From positions 30,259 to 94,258 of the forward strand of contig JAIKWY010000121.1 in the NCBI GenBank assembly GCA_024684395.1: a DNA stretch of 64,000 nt, given 5' to 3'. The stretch comes from Oscillospiraceae bacterium (lineage in GTDB: Bacteria > Bacillota > Clostridia > Oscillospirales > Ruminococcaceae). Both the position numbers and the translations under genes were made by a program. The notes under the pieces are model-generated. The model did not search any database, was not told the DNA's origin, and saw nothing but the letters and a program-made list of their open reading frames with translations. Numbering within the stretch: the first letter of the stretch is position 1; every line of letters begins with the position of its first letter. This document shows positions 1 through 9,519 of the stretch, piece by piece.

Positions 1-1467
1 GATACGCTTGATGAAGTCGGGCTGCATACAGTGCAGCACGGACAGATTGACGTTGATGCATTCCAGTCCCGTCTTTTCGGCGATGCCGGTGGCGAGCAGA
101 CGGCAGACATGCTGCAATACCACGCAGTCGAGGTCGTCGATGGCACCGAGACGCTCGGCAGCGGGGATGAACTCATCCGGGAACAGGTTGCCCAGCTCCG
201 GGTCCTTCAGACGGATCAGCGCCTCTGCGCCGTGCAAAGTGCCGTCCACATGATAGGTCGGCTGGTAGCAGACGAAGTAATTGCCCTGTTCGAGACCTCT
301 TGTCACGGCGGCTTCGATCTCCGCACGCCGCAGCAGATAGCTCAGATCTCTACCTGCGAGCACCTGCCCCTCCTTGTTCTCCGGAACGGTGCTGTCCGCC
401 ATGTAGAGCGCTTCCGAGACGGAGCGCACATGCCACGGCACCTCGGCACAGAGCACGACCGCACGCAGCGGCAGCTCGGTATCCTGCCAGTTCCAGGGCT
501 TCCGGAAACGTGCCGCAATATCGCCGGCAAGCTCCACGGCGTGCATCCCCTTACGGTCGGGAACGGTCAGCATGAGGGTCTCGGGGTTGATGATATAGAT
601 CATGTAGCTCGGCAGCTTTGTCCGCAGATAGGGCGCCACGAGCTCCATGAGCATCTTGGTGTTGTCGGTGCCGGTCGTGCGCTGGATGCTGTCCGCATTG
701 GTGATGCGCAGCTCGACCAGATGGAGCTGCTGACCGCTCACGAGTGCGGTGTTCAGGTCATTCTGGAAGGCAAAACGGTTGCCGAGCCCGGTCAGCGCGT
801 CAAGGCGGTCGTCCTCGTTCTCCACGGCGATCATGATGCCCATCATACCGATGGATTCACAGAACAGCTCGCTCTTGATGCCCTCAAAAACAGCCTGGAG
901 CACGATGCCGAACAGCACCACGGCGAAGAAGTACAGCAGCGCCTCACGGCGTTTCCGGGTCATCGCCTGCCAGCTCCACATGAGCAGAATGAACGAGATA
1001 ACAAAATAGAACGCAGCAGCGCCGTAAATGCACCACTCGCCCCAGCATCTGGTGAATGTGCGGCTGCCGTCATAGTAGTAGATCCAGTGTGTCAACGGAT
1101 TGAGGACAGCACCGACTTCGGTGATGATGAACGGGAGCGCCAGCAGGAACTTAGAGGAGAGCCGGAGCCGTGTCATCCGTTTCGTGACAGCCATCACATA
1201 TAAAAGGAAGGCGGGGCAGAGTGCCGTGTGCAGCAGGAAATAAAGGTAGATCGCTGCTTTGACGGCGAAAAAGGCGCTGTCAGAGGTCTTCGACGCCGGG
1301 ATCAGGGCACCTTCGATCGCTATGGAAACAGCATTCAAGGCAAGAACCAGCGTCATTCCGATAAATATCTTATTCTGCGGCTTCTGTGTCCTTTGGCGGA
1401 CAAATGTGAAAAACAGTATTGTGAAGCAGTTCATCAGTGCCGCAAGGCTGAAAGGCAGTTGTGTCAT
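1..1467 (-). CDS. Membrane EAL-domain c-di-GMP phosphodiesterase with degenerate GGDEF (3' end outside window)
   Basis: 489 codons are visible and the C-terminus runs off the left edge. The ATG at 1467 is preceded by a good AGGAGG site. The first ~190 residues are several hydrophobic membrane segments. A GGDEF-like domain follows, opening with DALTGLGNRFAF, but where GGDEF should be the protein reads IINPETL, so cyclase activity is unlikely. The EAL domain begins around residue 385 and has the E-A-L-I-R motif (415-419). The expected role is hydrolysis of cyclic di-GMP at the membrane, with the GGDEF part perhaps acting as a GTP sensor. The remaining EAL metal ligands lie outside the window, so activity cannot be confirmed. 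It is monocistronic as far as visible, with its own promoter at 1514-1542. Confidence 0.85.
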   Translation of the reverse strand, partial: MTQLPFSLAALMNCFTILFFTFVRQRTQKPQNKIFIGMTLVLALNAVSIAIEGALIPASKTSDSAFFAVKAAIYLYFLLHTALCPAFLLYVMAVTKRMTRLRLSSKFLLALPFIITEVGAVLNPLTHWIYYYDGSRTFTRCWGEWCIYGAAAFYFVISFILLMWSWQAMTRKRREALLYFFAVVLFGIVLQAVFEGIKSELFCESIGMMGIMIAVENEDDRLDALTGLGNRFAFQNDLNTALVSGQQLHLVELRITNADSIQRTTGTDNTKMLMELVAPYLRTKLPSYMIYIINPETLMLTVPDRKGMHAVELAGDIAARFRKPWNWQDTELPLRAVVLCAEVPWHVRSVSEALYMADSTVPENKEGQVLAGRDLSYLLRRAEIEAAVTRGLEQGNYFVCYQPTYHVDGTLHGAEALIRLKDPELGNLFPDEFIPAAERLGAIDDLDCVVLQHVCRLLATGIAEKTGLECINVNLSVLHCMQPDFIKRI

Positions 1468-1513
1468 GCGCCGATCCTCCTTTCCTCTGTCTGGTAACGT
1501 GTATTCAAATTCT

Positions 1514-1542
1514 ATTATACCATAGTTTTGTAAAAATTGCAA
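1514..1542 (-). promoter_or_regulatory. Promoter for the EAL gene
   Basis: On the minus strand TTGCAA, 17 bases, then TATAAT, about 45 bases upstream of the start codon at 1467. Confidence 0.7.
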
Positions 1543-1849
1543 TATAATTTGTACAATTTATCCGAGAAAATGTTTTTTGACGACGAACACCTGTTTTTGT
1601 ATAACGGAGGGTAAGGGTGGGTTGAAGGTGTCCGATCACAGTTTGTAAATATGAATATTGTGTGAATACAATATGAATTGGTATAGCTTGTAAAACACCG
1701 ACATTTTTCGCTCGATTTTGAGACAGCACATATCACACTTCAACTAAATATGGAACATCAAATTTGGTGAAAAAGCGAACGGTGACAAGTTTTTGCATGG
1801 GCGGTTATTGATTTTTAGCGCACAATGGCGAATTCTTTTTTTGATTTTG

Positions 1850-1878
1850 TTGACACCGGATACATAATATGTTATAAT
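1850..1878 (+). promoter_or_regulatory. Promoter of the pilin operon
   Basis: TTGACA at 1850-1855 and TATAAT at 1873-1878 with a 17-base spacer, 115 bases before the pilin start. The 1543-1849 stretch upstream is AT-rich and holds a short palindrome (ATATTGT / ACAATAT near 1653-1672) but no convincing gene. Confidence 0.8.
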
Positions 1879-1916
1879 TATTTCATTGAAACAGACATTT
1901 TATTAATAAACTGTTG

Positions 1917-1944
1917 CGGGAAACCCGGTTTTTCGGGTTCCCCT
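1917..1944 (+). promoter_or_regulatory. Leader hairpin upstream of the pilin
   Basis: An inverted repeat GGGAAACCCG / CGGGTTCCC with a T-rich loop lies in the 5' untranslated region, about 50 bases before the pilin start. No long T-run follows, so it looks more like an mRNA stability or regulatory hairpin than a terminator. Confidence 0.45.
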
Positions 1945-1992
1945 CAGTAAATATGGTACCTATGATTACAATCTGGATAGGGAGGATATCAT

Positions 1993-3309
1993 ATGAACCG
2001 GAAGATTGCAGCAGGGGCAGCCGTACTTGTGCTGGCGGCTTCGATGGCAATGGCGGCACCTGTCAGTGCTGCCGCAGAGACGTATGCACCGATCTATGGC
2101 ACGACGGTCACGTTCGACAAGTATCTTGTGATGGATAACACGTCCAACATGCCGAACACCAGCTTCACGTTCACAGTTGAGCCGATCTCCAGGCGCATCG
2201 CTGCCAACCCGAAGCTCGATCCGCCGTCTCTGGCGGTCGAAAAGGGACCGAACGGCATCAAGTTCGCAGCAGGGGAGGGTGTGACCACGACCTCTTCGGC
2301 GCCGAGAAGGGCAACTGCAACGTTCTCGGGCGACACAGCCGTGACAGCCGAGAAGGACGCCGATCCCAAAAAGACCATTGCGTTCGCCACACCGGATAAC
2401 AAAACAGACGAGAAATTCGCCACTGTGACGCTCACGCTCGATCTGACCGGCGTGAAGTTCACGCAGCCGGGCATCTACCGCTACAAGATCACGGAGATCC
2501 CGACCGAATATGCCGGCATCACGAACGATGCTACGCTGGATCGCTACCTCGATGTCTATGTGTTTGATGATCTGGACGAGAACGACAACGACATCCTCGT
2601 ACTCACCGGCTACGGTCTGCATACCGGAACGGATGCCCCGAGAGAAGGGCAGAAGGACGATTCCAAGAAATCCTCCGGCTTCACCAACCGCTACGATGCC
2701 AATTCGCTCCGGTTCGAGAAGAAGGTCACGGGCAACCGTGGTTCGAGAGATAAGTACTTCAAGTTCACCGTGCAGCTGACCGATCCGGACAGCCTGCCGC
2801 TCAGCGACAGCGATGTCATCACGGTCTCCGGTGACTGGGACAGACATCCGGAGCAGCACTTCGGCACGGCCTATACGACCGAAGAGATGGCTTCCAACGA
2901 TGTGTCGCAGCTGACCTACGGCGACCTGAAGAACGGATACGACTTCTACCTCCAGGACGGGCAGACCATCGAGCTGAGCAGCATCCACAAGGGTCTGGGC
3001 TACGTCCTCACCGAGGTGCAGGAGGATTACACGCCGGCAGCTGCGCTCACGGGCGACCGGAAGACCGGCGACAATTCCGGCGAAGGTGAGCTCATCACAG
3101 CCGCTGTCGAGGCGGGCGAGACCTGCATCGTGTCGGATACCTTCCTGAAAACGGATACACAGATCCGGATCACCAATGACAACTCCGGCGACATCCCCAC
3201 GGGCGTGATCACCACGGTGGCAGGCTCTGCGGGCATTGCAGTGATCGGTCTTGCCGGTATCGCAGCCGGTGTACTATTCTTAAAGAAGAAGCACGGCGAG
3301 GATGAATAA
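1993..3309 (+). CDS. Sortase-anchored pilin with isopeptide (Spy0128/FctA-like) domains
   Basis: 438 aa, start ATG behind GGGAGG. A Sec signal peptide (1 to ~33, ending VSAAAE) is followed by two beta-rich domains of the streptococcal pilin isopeptide type: the first around FDKYLVMDN to IYRYKITEIP, the second from LRFEKKVTG to YVLTEVQEDY. Lys near the domain start and Glu in the TEI/TEV strand are the residues that support intramolecular isopeptide bonds in this family. The C-terminus is a cell wall sorting signal: a D-I-P-T-G motif, a hydrophobic stretch of about 20 residues, then KKKHGEDE. It is probably the major shaft subunit polymerised by the sortase that starts 3 bases after its stop codon. 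Confidence 0.88.
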   Translation: MNRKIAAGAAVLVLAASMAMAAPVSAAAETYAPIYGTTVTFDKYLVMDNTSNMPNTSFTFTVEPISRRIAANPKLDPPSLAVEKGPNGIKFAAGEGVTTTSSAPRRATATFSGDTAVTAEKDADPKKTIAFATPDNKTDEKFATVTLTLDLTGVKFTQPGIYRYKITEIPTEYAGITNDATLDRYLDVYVFDDLDENDNDILVLTGYGLHTGTDAPREGQKDDSKKSSGFTNRYDANSLRFEKKVTGNRGSRDKYFKFTVQLTDPDSLPLSDSDVITVSGDWDRHPEQHFGTAYTTEEMASNDVSQLTYGDLKNGYDFYLQDGQTIELSSIHKGLGYVLTEVQEDYTPAAALTGDRKTGDNSGEGELITAAVEAGETCIVSDTFLKTDTQIRITNDNSGDIPTGVITTVAGSAGIAVIGLAGIAAGVLFLKKKHGEDE

Positions 3310-3312
3310 GCT

Positions 3313-4017
3313 TTGCGGAAATTCTGGGAGGCGCTCAATGCGCTGTATGCCTGGTGCGTCATCATCGTATTCGGCATCGTGATGCTGATCGGCGTGTGGC
3401 AGATGTATGATAACTACTACCTCTACTACCACGCAATAGATGACAGCATCACCAGATATAAGCCGGTGCCGGGGCAGGAAACTGCGGAGACATCGCCCAT
3501 CACAGATGAGATGGTGGCATGGATCACACTCGACGGCACAGGCGTGGATTTCCCTGTCATGCAGGGAGAGGACAATTACCGGTTCCTGAATACGGATCCC
3601 TATGGGGAATACTCCCTTTCGGGAAGCGTGTTTCTGGACTGCCGCTCCGACCCGGCGTTCACGGATGATTTTTCCATGATCTACGGGCATCACATGGACT
3701 ACGGCAGACTGTTCGGGGCACTCGATGGGTATCTGGAGGAGGAGTTCTTCCGGGCGCATACCACCGGGACGCTCACGATCGGCAGAGATGCAGAACGGGT
3801 CTGCGGGCTCCGGGTGTTCGCCGTCATGCGGTCGAATGCCAGAGAGAAGATCCTGTTTGATCTGCAAGCAGATACAGTCCGGCAGTTCATCCATGACAAT
3901 GCCGAGTTCCTCGCAGAGGAGTCGGATGAGCGGATCGTCGCACTTTCGACCTGTGCGGATTCGGATCTGCTCGCAAGAGTCGTGGTGTTCTGCTATATCA
4001 CCGAAGATGATACATGA
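3313..4017 (+). CDS. Class B sortase
   Basis: 234 aa with a TTG start 3 bases after the pilin stop; the ribosome binding site lies inside the pilin 3' end (GGCGAGGA). One N-terminal membrane segment (about 10-30) precedes the sortase domain. Catalytic residues are visible: His in YGHHM (~124), Cys in LSTCADS (~214) and Arg in LLARVVV (~223). Gene order (pilin, sortase, giant adhesin) suggests it is the dedicated pilus sortase. Class B enzymes usually anchor NPQTN-like or S/PPxTG-like signals, which fits the non-LPxTG tails of its two neighbours. The TTG start is the least certain point. Confidence 0.87.
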   Translation: MRKFWEALNALYAWCVIIVFGIVMLIGVWQMYDNYYLYYHAIDDSITRYKPVPGQETAETSPITDEMVAWITLDGTGVDFPVMQGEDNYRFLNTDPYGEYSLSGSVFLDCRSDPAFTDDFSMIYGHHMDYGRLFGALDGYLEEEFFRAHTTGTLTIGRDAERVCGLRVFAVMRSNAREKILFDLQADTVRQFIHDNAEFLAEESDERIVALSTCADSDLLARVVVFCYITEDDT

Positions 4018-4087
4018 TCTACCGGGCGCCTGGCGCTCACGATCAACGGATTCCTTTTCCAATGGGGGAACAGTGAGGAGGAAGAGT

Positions 4088-7000
4088 ATGAGAAACCTTA
4101 AGAGAAAACGCATTGTCAGTGCATTCTGTGCGATCACGATGTTGTTTTCGGCAACCGGCAACTGGGCGCTTCCTTTGCAGAGTATCGCAGAGGAGGAGAC
4201 CGAGACCGGATGCACCGAACAGGAGACAGCGGCTGGAACGGAGGCAGAGACCGAGACCGAGACGGATTCGGATCTTTGCTGCAAGAGCTTTGCCCTGTAT
4301 CCGAACGGCGAGAACGCAGAACAGGCTGTCAGCCTTGAGGGTATGATGCCGGAGGGCGCATCCGCCGAGGTCGTCAATGTTTCGGGTGCCTTCCCGGGCG
4401 TGGTGGCATATGACATCACGATCACGGACGGCAAGGAAGAGTTCCAGCCGACTGCCGAGGCGCCGATCCTCGTAGAGATCGCAGATCCCGGGATCTATGA
4501 CGAAGACCACATCGAAGTATGGCATATGCTCGACAACGGCGACCACGAGGTCATCACGGATTTTGCGCTCGAAGACGGAAAGATCAGCTTCTATGCCGCA
4601 GGATTCAGCGTCTATGCAGTCGTTGCAGAGGCGGATGTCGTGGCAGACAACGATCCGGGCTATAACTGGAGACAGGACGCTGCTGTCAACAATCTTGCAA
4701 AGCTCAGTGAGCAGTACGGCGGCTTCTATATCAATCAGAACAACTTCTACTTCACCAATGAGCAGGTAACAATTCCCAATTCGGAAAGGACCGGCATCCA
4801 GAATACCTCCAAGAGTGCCGATGCTGTTCCGTCCAATGCGATCCCCTACTACTTCGAGAAGGTGGCAGGCACCAACAACCAGTACTATGTGTACTGCTAT
4901 CAGGACAACGAGAACAAGACCGGCAAGCTGTATGTCATGAACGAAGGCACCAACAGCCTGTCTCTGACGGACAGTGAGGATCAGAAGACAGCGTTTGTGG
5001 TAAGTGTGAAAAACGCAAACCTCAACACCTTCCAGGTGAAATCTGCTTCTTCCGGTTATTATTGGAACATTGCCAATAATAACACCATCACGACCGCTGA
5101 TACCAAATCGAAGGATTTTGTGTTCTGGTATTATGTGCCGCCGAAGGAGGATTCCTACAAGCTCGACGGCGTGGAGCACACGCTGCTGCACTATACCGGC
5201 GGTACCATCGCTGATGCGCTGATGGCAGATCCCAGTGCGAATGCAGAGGGGATGATGTGCGTATCTGTCCGCAATGCTTCCAGCAGCACCACGCTGTATA
5301 TCACCGAGGATGCGGATGCTACCGTATGGAAATTCCACAACACCGAGCTGGATCAGTACAAGATCTCTGCGGAAGTGGGCGGCGAGACCAGGTACCTGAA
5401 GGCGGAAGGCAATTCCCTCGTGCTTTCCGATGCAGATTCCGCAACCGTCTTCAAGGTCATCCCCGGCGCCGGTGGTACCATCAAGCTGACTGACGGCGAC
5501 AAGACAGTGTATTATGACGGTGCGACCAAGAGCTTCCAGGTCGGCACGCCCACGACCCCGGCAAGCCAGTGGCTCTCCTTTGCAGAGCAGTCTGCGCTGC
5601 TGCCGACGGATTATGTGAGCTATTCTGCGGAGAAGGTCAGCATCTCTTCCGTACAGAACGGCGAGCAGGTCATCGTCTACACCCGTATCTGGAACGATAC
5701 CAAGAAGATCTACGAGTTCTATGCGATCGACCATGACGGTACGATGTACCCCTGCTATGAGCGTGGTAACGACATCATGTGGATGGGCGGTCAGATCAAC
5801 ACGCTGCTGTGGGATTTCACAGAGTACTACAATACCGATGGCACTATCAACAACTACTACGAGCTGTACAACCCCTATTCCAAGAAATACATCGCACCCC
5901 AGATCAAGGCAAATCAGGTGCTTTCCGACAAGACGCTCGGTCTGAACATGCCTGGCAGACGTAACGGCGACTTCTATACCACTTTCCTGGCATGGGATAA
6001 CCCGCAGTACGCTTACGCCAGCCTGAAAGTCGAGAACGGTCAGCTCGTTCCGGCGACCCGTGCGGATGCAGCGACCTTCTACTTTGCAAAGGTCGAGAAC
6101 AATATCCCGTTCCTGACCAAGGTCGAGACCATCGACAACGACCTGTACGGCATCAAGATGAAGATGGTCGATTTCAAAGACCGTGCGTATCAGCTGTCCT
6201 ACATCGGTTCCGACAACTATGATAACACGATCCAGCAGGGTCTGCTGTCCACCGATCTCGATGAGAACGGCTATCCGGTGGCTGTCAATGCAGTCAACAA
6301 CGTACACCATTCCCTTTCCGAGATGTATGCAACGGCGAAGGATGTCAACCATCTCTTCATCAAGAGCACCTACGAAGCCAGCGGCTACTTCGAGTTCGAC
6401 AGCTGCCAGAACTTCGCAACGCTCATGGATTCCAACAACGACGGCAACTTCACCGTCTATAAGGAGCTGGGTACCTCGGATCTGATCGACCGTCCGACTC
6501 TGAAGCACGGTCAGTTCCTCCCGTACAACACCATCTCTGACGGCATATTTGCAACGGAGAACAACCCGCTGAACCTCTACAGCGCTCTGGCGATCTATAA
6601 CGACAAGACTGCCGGCAAGCTGTCTGAGGATGACCCCCGGAAATATGAGAGACTGTACAGCGTCGGTCCTGACCCCAACTATTATAATGGTATGGAGGTC
6701 AGTGCGAAATTCGTACAGACCTGGAACGGCTGTGATGACTGGGGTCACGACATGATCTTCGAGTTCACCGGTGACGATGACTTCTGGCTCTATGTAGACG
6801 GCGAGCTCGTGATCGACCTCGGCGGTGTTCACTCGGCACTGGCTGGCAACATCAACTTCCGTACCGGTGAAGTCGTTGTCAACGGCAACAAGACCAACCT
6901 CCGTGATGTGTTCGAGAGCAACTACAAGAAGCGCTTTCCCAATGCCACTGCTACGGAGATCCATGACTTCCTTGCCAACTATTTCGATGAGGTAGACGGC

Positions 7001-9406
7001 ACATTCACAACGGTATTCAAGAACTACTCCAACCACACCATGCGCATTTTCTACATGGAGCGTGGTGCGAGTGCATCCAACCTCCACATGCGCTTTAACC
7101 TGAGCTATGCTTCTGAGGATCATGTCACCCTGACCAAGCAGGTGACAGGTACCAACGACATGGAATTTGACCGTGTGGAGTATCCGTACCAGATCTTTTT
7201 CCGTGATAACTTGGAGGATCCGATCGGCGAGCGCATGTCGCCCAAGACGATCGACGGCGAAGTCCTTTACGAAAACTCCATCCAGACGGTCGGGTTTAAA
7301 GAGTCCTATACACCGACCGGCAGCAAGGTGGAATTCCCGGACGTATACTTCGTTTATCCCCACAAGCGTGTGGAGCTCCATTTCCCGGAGACTGCAAAGC
7401 AGTACAGGATCGTGGAGTGCGGCGTGGATTCCCTGGTCTATGACTCTGTCAAGGTCAACGACAAGGAGATCACCGGCACACCGATCGAAGGTTCTTCCCA
7501 TAAGCTGTATGATTCCGGCTGGCTGGATGTCAACGAAGTCCGGAACATCAACTACGAGAACCATGTCGGAGACGAAGGTCTTCTGACGCTCAGCATCCAG
7601 AAGGTGCTCTATGACGAGGGGCACCAGATCCTGACAAGTGCGCAGGATCCCACGAAGTTCAGATTCCGTCTGAGCCTGTCCAACGGTGTGACGGATGACC
7701 TGTATCCTGTGTACTATGCAAGATACTGCCTCAAGAATGAGGCGGGGAATCTGGTCGTATGGGATGCGGATGCACAGGCATTCGTGGAATACCTGGATCC
7801 GTCGGATCCCGAGACCTATACCGATTTCAACAAAATCCCGGATGCGAAGAAGGAATCCTACAGTTTCTATTCCTCCCCGAATGGTGCGATCGACAATATC
7901 CCTGCCGGGTATAGTGTTGAAGTACCGAATCTGCCGATCGGAACGAAGTTCCTGGTCGAGGAGAGAGAGAGAGACATCCCGGTCGGTTACAGACTGATCG
8001 GCTATGAGCGTGTCAACGGCTCCTATGTCGAGGATGAGACCGTCAACTGCGGCTGGATCAGAGCTTCCGAGCATCCCAAGATGCTTGTTAAGAACCAGCG
8101 CGGCTGCGAGATCGAGGTCGAGAAGATCTGGACTGATGAGAAGTTCATGGAAGTGTATGACACGATCTACACGGCAGTTTATCTCGACGGCAAGATGATC
8201 GATGGCACGGTCAAGGAGATCGAGTATCCGGAGAACACCGTCCGCTATTACTTCGACAGCCTGGAGCCGAACAGATCGCTCGAGGAATACGAGGTCTATG
8301 AGGTAGTTCCCAAGGCAGACGGCACCGGCTATACCAAGGCGAATGAGAACGATCGGATCGTTGTCAAGGCAAGATCCAAGTACACTCCCGAAGAGATCCA
8401 GGGTCTGAGCGACTACAACTACAGGGTCAACTATGACCGTGGTGAGGTGGAGACGACCGCTCCCTCTGACAACGTGAACGGACTGAGAAACATCCGCAAG
8501 GATACCATCACCAACACCCGTACCGACGGCATCGTACTGACGCTGTATGATATGGCTGACAACCTGCCGCTGGCAGATGGTGAGTTTGTCCTGATGCAGG
8601 GCGAGACCGTGATCGACACCTATACCTCCGACAGCACCGGCAGGATCACCATCCTGTATGACTTCAAGGAAGATACGGACTACACGCTGATCGAGACCGC
8701 TCCGCCGGCTGGCTATATCGGGCTCCCGCATCCTTCCGTATTCAACGTCAGCAAGGATGAGGATGCGATCACGATCACCGTTACAGGCAACGAGGATCCT
8801 ACGCTCCCGACCGGCAAGGTATGGGAAAAGGCATATCCGTCCAACAACCCGGGCGATGTGATCGTAGCCTATGTCGATGTCTTCAACAAGAAGTTCAACT
8901 TCAGTGCGGTCAAGGTCGCTCGTGAGAATACCGAAAAGCATCTTTCCGGTGCGCATTTCGCACTGTACCGTCAGACGGACGGTATCCTCGGCACGATCAA
9001 GGACGTTGCGCCGATCCCCGGCTATGAGGATCTTGTCACAGAGTCGGACGGCGTGATCCCGATGATCGACAATACGCTCCCTGCCGGCACGTATTACCTG
9101 ACAGAGACGAAGGCGCCGAAGACCTACGATCTGATCGAAGGCGACGTTGTGTTCACGATCGCTCCGCTTGGCGGCGTGACGCTCGAACAGGCACCCGAGG
9201 GTGTGACACTCGAGGCGACGAATACGGACGAAGCGACATTCGTTCTCGTCGTTTCCGACAAGAAGCACGAGCATATCGTCCTTACGGGCATCGCCGGCAC
9301 ACAGGGCTCTGCGCTCCTGCTGATCGTACTCCCGCTGATCCCGATCGCTGTGGTCCTGATCGGCAGACGCAAGAAAAAGCACGCTGACAACAGCGATGCT
9401 GCATGA
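4088..9406 (+). CDS. Giant wall-anchored adhesin with fibro-slime and Cna-B/SpaA-like domains
   Basis: 1772 aa. The ATG at 4088 follows GAGGAGGAA and opens a classic signal peptide (MRNLKRKR then a hydrophobic core). The reading frame stays open upstream to 3725 inside the sortase gene, but that is coincidental. The N-terminal ~780 residues are a long low-similarity exoprotein region. Residues ~780-1015 look like a fibro-slime domain, with the hallmark GDDDFWLYVDGELVIDLGG. Towards the C-terminus are SpaA/Cna-B-type beta sandwiches (about 1480-1548 and 1602-1691, ending in TLIETAPPAGY and YYLTETKAPKTY). The tail is a sorting signal (IVLTG, hydrophobic segment, RRKKKH). It is likely the tip adhesin of the pilus encoded upstream. 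Confidence 0.85.
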   Translation: MRNLKRKRIVSAFCAITMLFSATGNWALPLQSIAEEETETGCTEQETAAGTEAETETETDSDLCCKSFALYPNGENAEQAVSLEGMMPEGASAEVVNVSGAFPGVVAYDITITDGKEEFQPTAEAPILVEIADPGIYDEDHIEVWHMLDNGDHEVITDFALEDGKISFYAAGFSVYAVVAEADVVADNDPGYNWRQDAAVNNLAKLSEQYGGFYINQNNFYFTNEQVTIPNSERTGIQNTSKSADAVPSNAIPYYFEKVAGTNNQYYVYCYQDNENKTGKLYVMNEGTNSLSLTDSEDQKTAFVVSVKNANLNTFQVKSASSGYYWNIANNNTITTADTKSKDFVFWYYVPPKEDSYKLDGVEHTLLHYTGGTIADALMADPSANAEGMMCVSVRNASSSTTLYITEDADATVWKFHNTELDQYKISAEVGGETRYLKAEGNSLVLSDADSATVFKVIPGAGGTIKLTDGDKTVYYDGATKSFQVGTPTTPASQWLSFAEQSALLPTDYVSYSAEKVSISSVQNGEQVIVYTRIWNDTKKIYEFYAIDHDGTMYPCYERGNDIMWMGGQINTLLWDFTEYYNTDGTINNYYELYNPYSKKYIAPQIKANQVLSDKTLGLNMPGRRNGDFYTTFLAWDNPQYAYASLKVENGQLVPATRADAATFYFAKVENNIPFLTKVETIDNDLYGIKMKMVDFKDRAYQLSYIGSDNYDNTIQQGLLSTDLDENGYPVAVNAVNNVHHSLSEMYATAKDVNHLFIKSTYEASGYFEFDSCQNFATLMDSNNDGNFTVYKELGTSDLIDRPTLKHGQFLPYNTISDGIFATENNPLNLYSALAIYNDKTAGKLSEDDPRKYERLYSVGPDPNYYNGMEVSAKFVQTWNGCDDWGHDMIFEFTGDDDFWLYVDGELVIDLGGVHSALAGNINFRTGEVVVNGNKTNLRDVFESNYKKRFPNATATEIHDFLANYFDEVDGTFTTVFKNYSNHTMRIFYMERGASASNLHMRFNLSYASEDHVTLTKQVTGTNDMEFDRVEYPYQIFFRDNLEDPIGERMSPKTIDGEVLYENSIQTVGFKESYTPTGSKVEFPDVYFVYPHKRVELHFPETAKQYRIVECGVDSLVYDSVKVNDKEITGTPIEGSSHKLYDSGWLDVNEVRNINYENHVGDEGLLTLSIQKVLYDEGHQILTSAQDPTKFRFRLSLSNGVTDDLYPVYYARYCLKNEAGNLVVWDADAQAFVEYLDPSDPETYTDFNKIPDAKKESYSFYSSPNGAIDNIPAGYSVEVPNLPIGTKFLVEERERDIPVGYRLIGYERVNGSYVEDETVNCGWIRASEHPKMLVKNQRGCEIEVEKIWTDEKFMEVYDTIYTAVYLDGKMIDGTVKEIEYPENTVRYYFDSLEPNRSLEEYEVYEVVPKADGTGYTKANENDRIVVKARSKYTPEEIQGLSDYNYRVNYDRGEVETTAPSDNVNGLRNIRKDTITNTRTDGIVLTLYDMADNLPLADGEFVLMQGETVIDTYTSDSTGRITILYDFKEDTDYTLIETAPPAGYIGLPHPSVFNVSKDEDAITITVTGNEDPTLPTGKVWEKAYPSNNPGDVIVAYVDVFNKKFNFSAVKVARENTEKHLSGAHFALYRQTDGILGTIKDVAPIPGYEDLVTESDGVIPMIDNTLPAGTYYLTETKAPKTYDLIEGDVVFTIAPLGGVTLEQAPEGVTLEATNTDEATFVLVVSDKKHEHIVLTGIAGTQGSALLLIVLPLIPIAVVLIGRRKKKHADNSDAA

Positions 9407-9417
9407 TCCATGATATA

Positions 9418-9456
9418 GTGATCCCCCTGGCATTTGGGATGCCGGGGGGATCCTGT
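9418..9456 (+). terminator. Terminator after the adhesin
   Basis: A long stem (GATCCCCC...GGGGGGATC, with GGCAT/ATGCC inside) followed by TGTTTTG, 12 bases after the adhesin stop. Confidence 0.85.
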
Positions 9457-9461
9457 TTTGT

Positions 9462-9504
9462 ATGAAAATGACCCGCCTCCGTTTTGGATACCGGAGGCGG
9501 GGTA
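9462..9504 (-). terminator. Terminator of the Hsp70/NB-ARC operon
   Basis: Inverted repeat CCCGCCTCCG / CGGAGGCGGG just downstream (on the minus strand) of the NTPase stop at 9520, followed by a moderately T-rich tail. Confidence 0.6.
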
Positions 9505-9519
9505 TTAGGTGACGCTATG

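Noticed and set aside
3725..4087. Upstream extension of the adhesin inside the sortase gene
   Set aside because: No ribosome binding site, and a proper signal peptide with a strong site begins at 4088.
4043..9433. Very long open frame (about 1796 codons) on the strand opposite the adhesin
   Set aside because: It mirrors the adhesin codons, has no ribosome binding site and reads as low-complexity Val/Ile/Asp/Arg sequence with no domain; the adhesin has a signal peptide, fibro-slime and sorting motifs.
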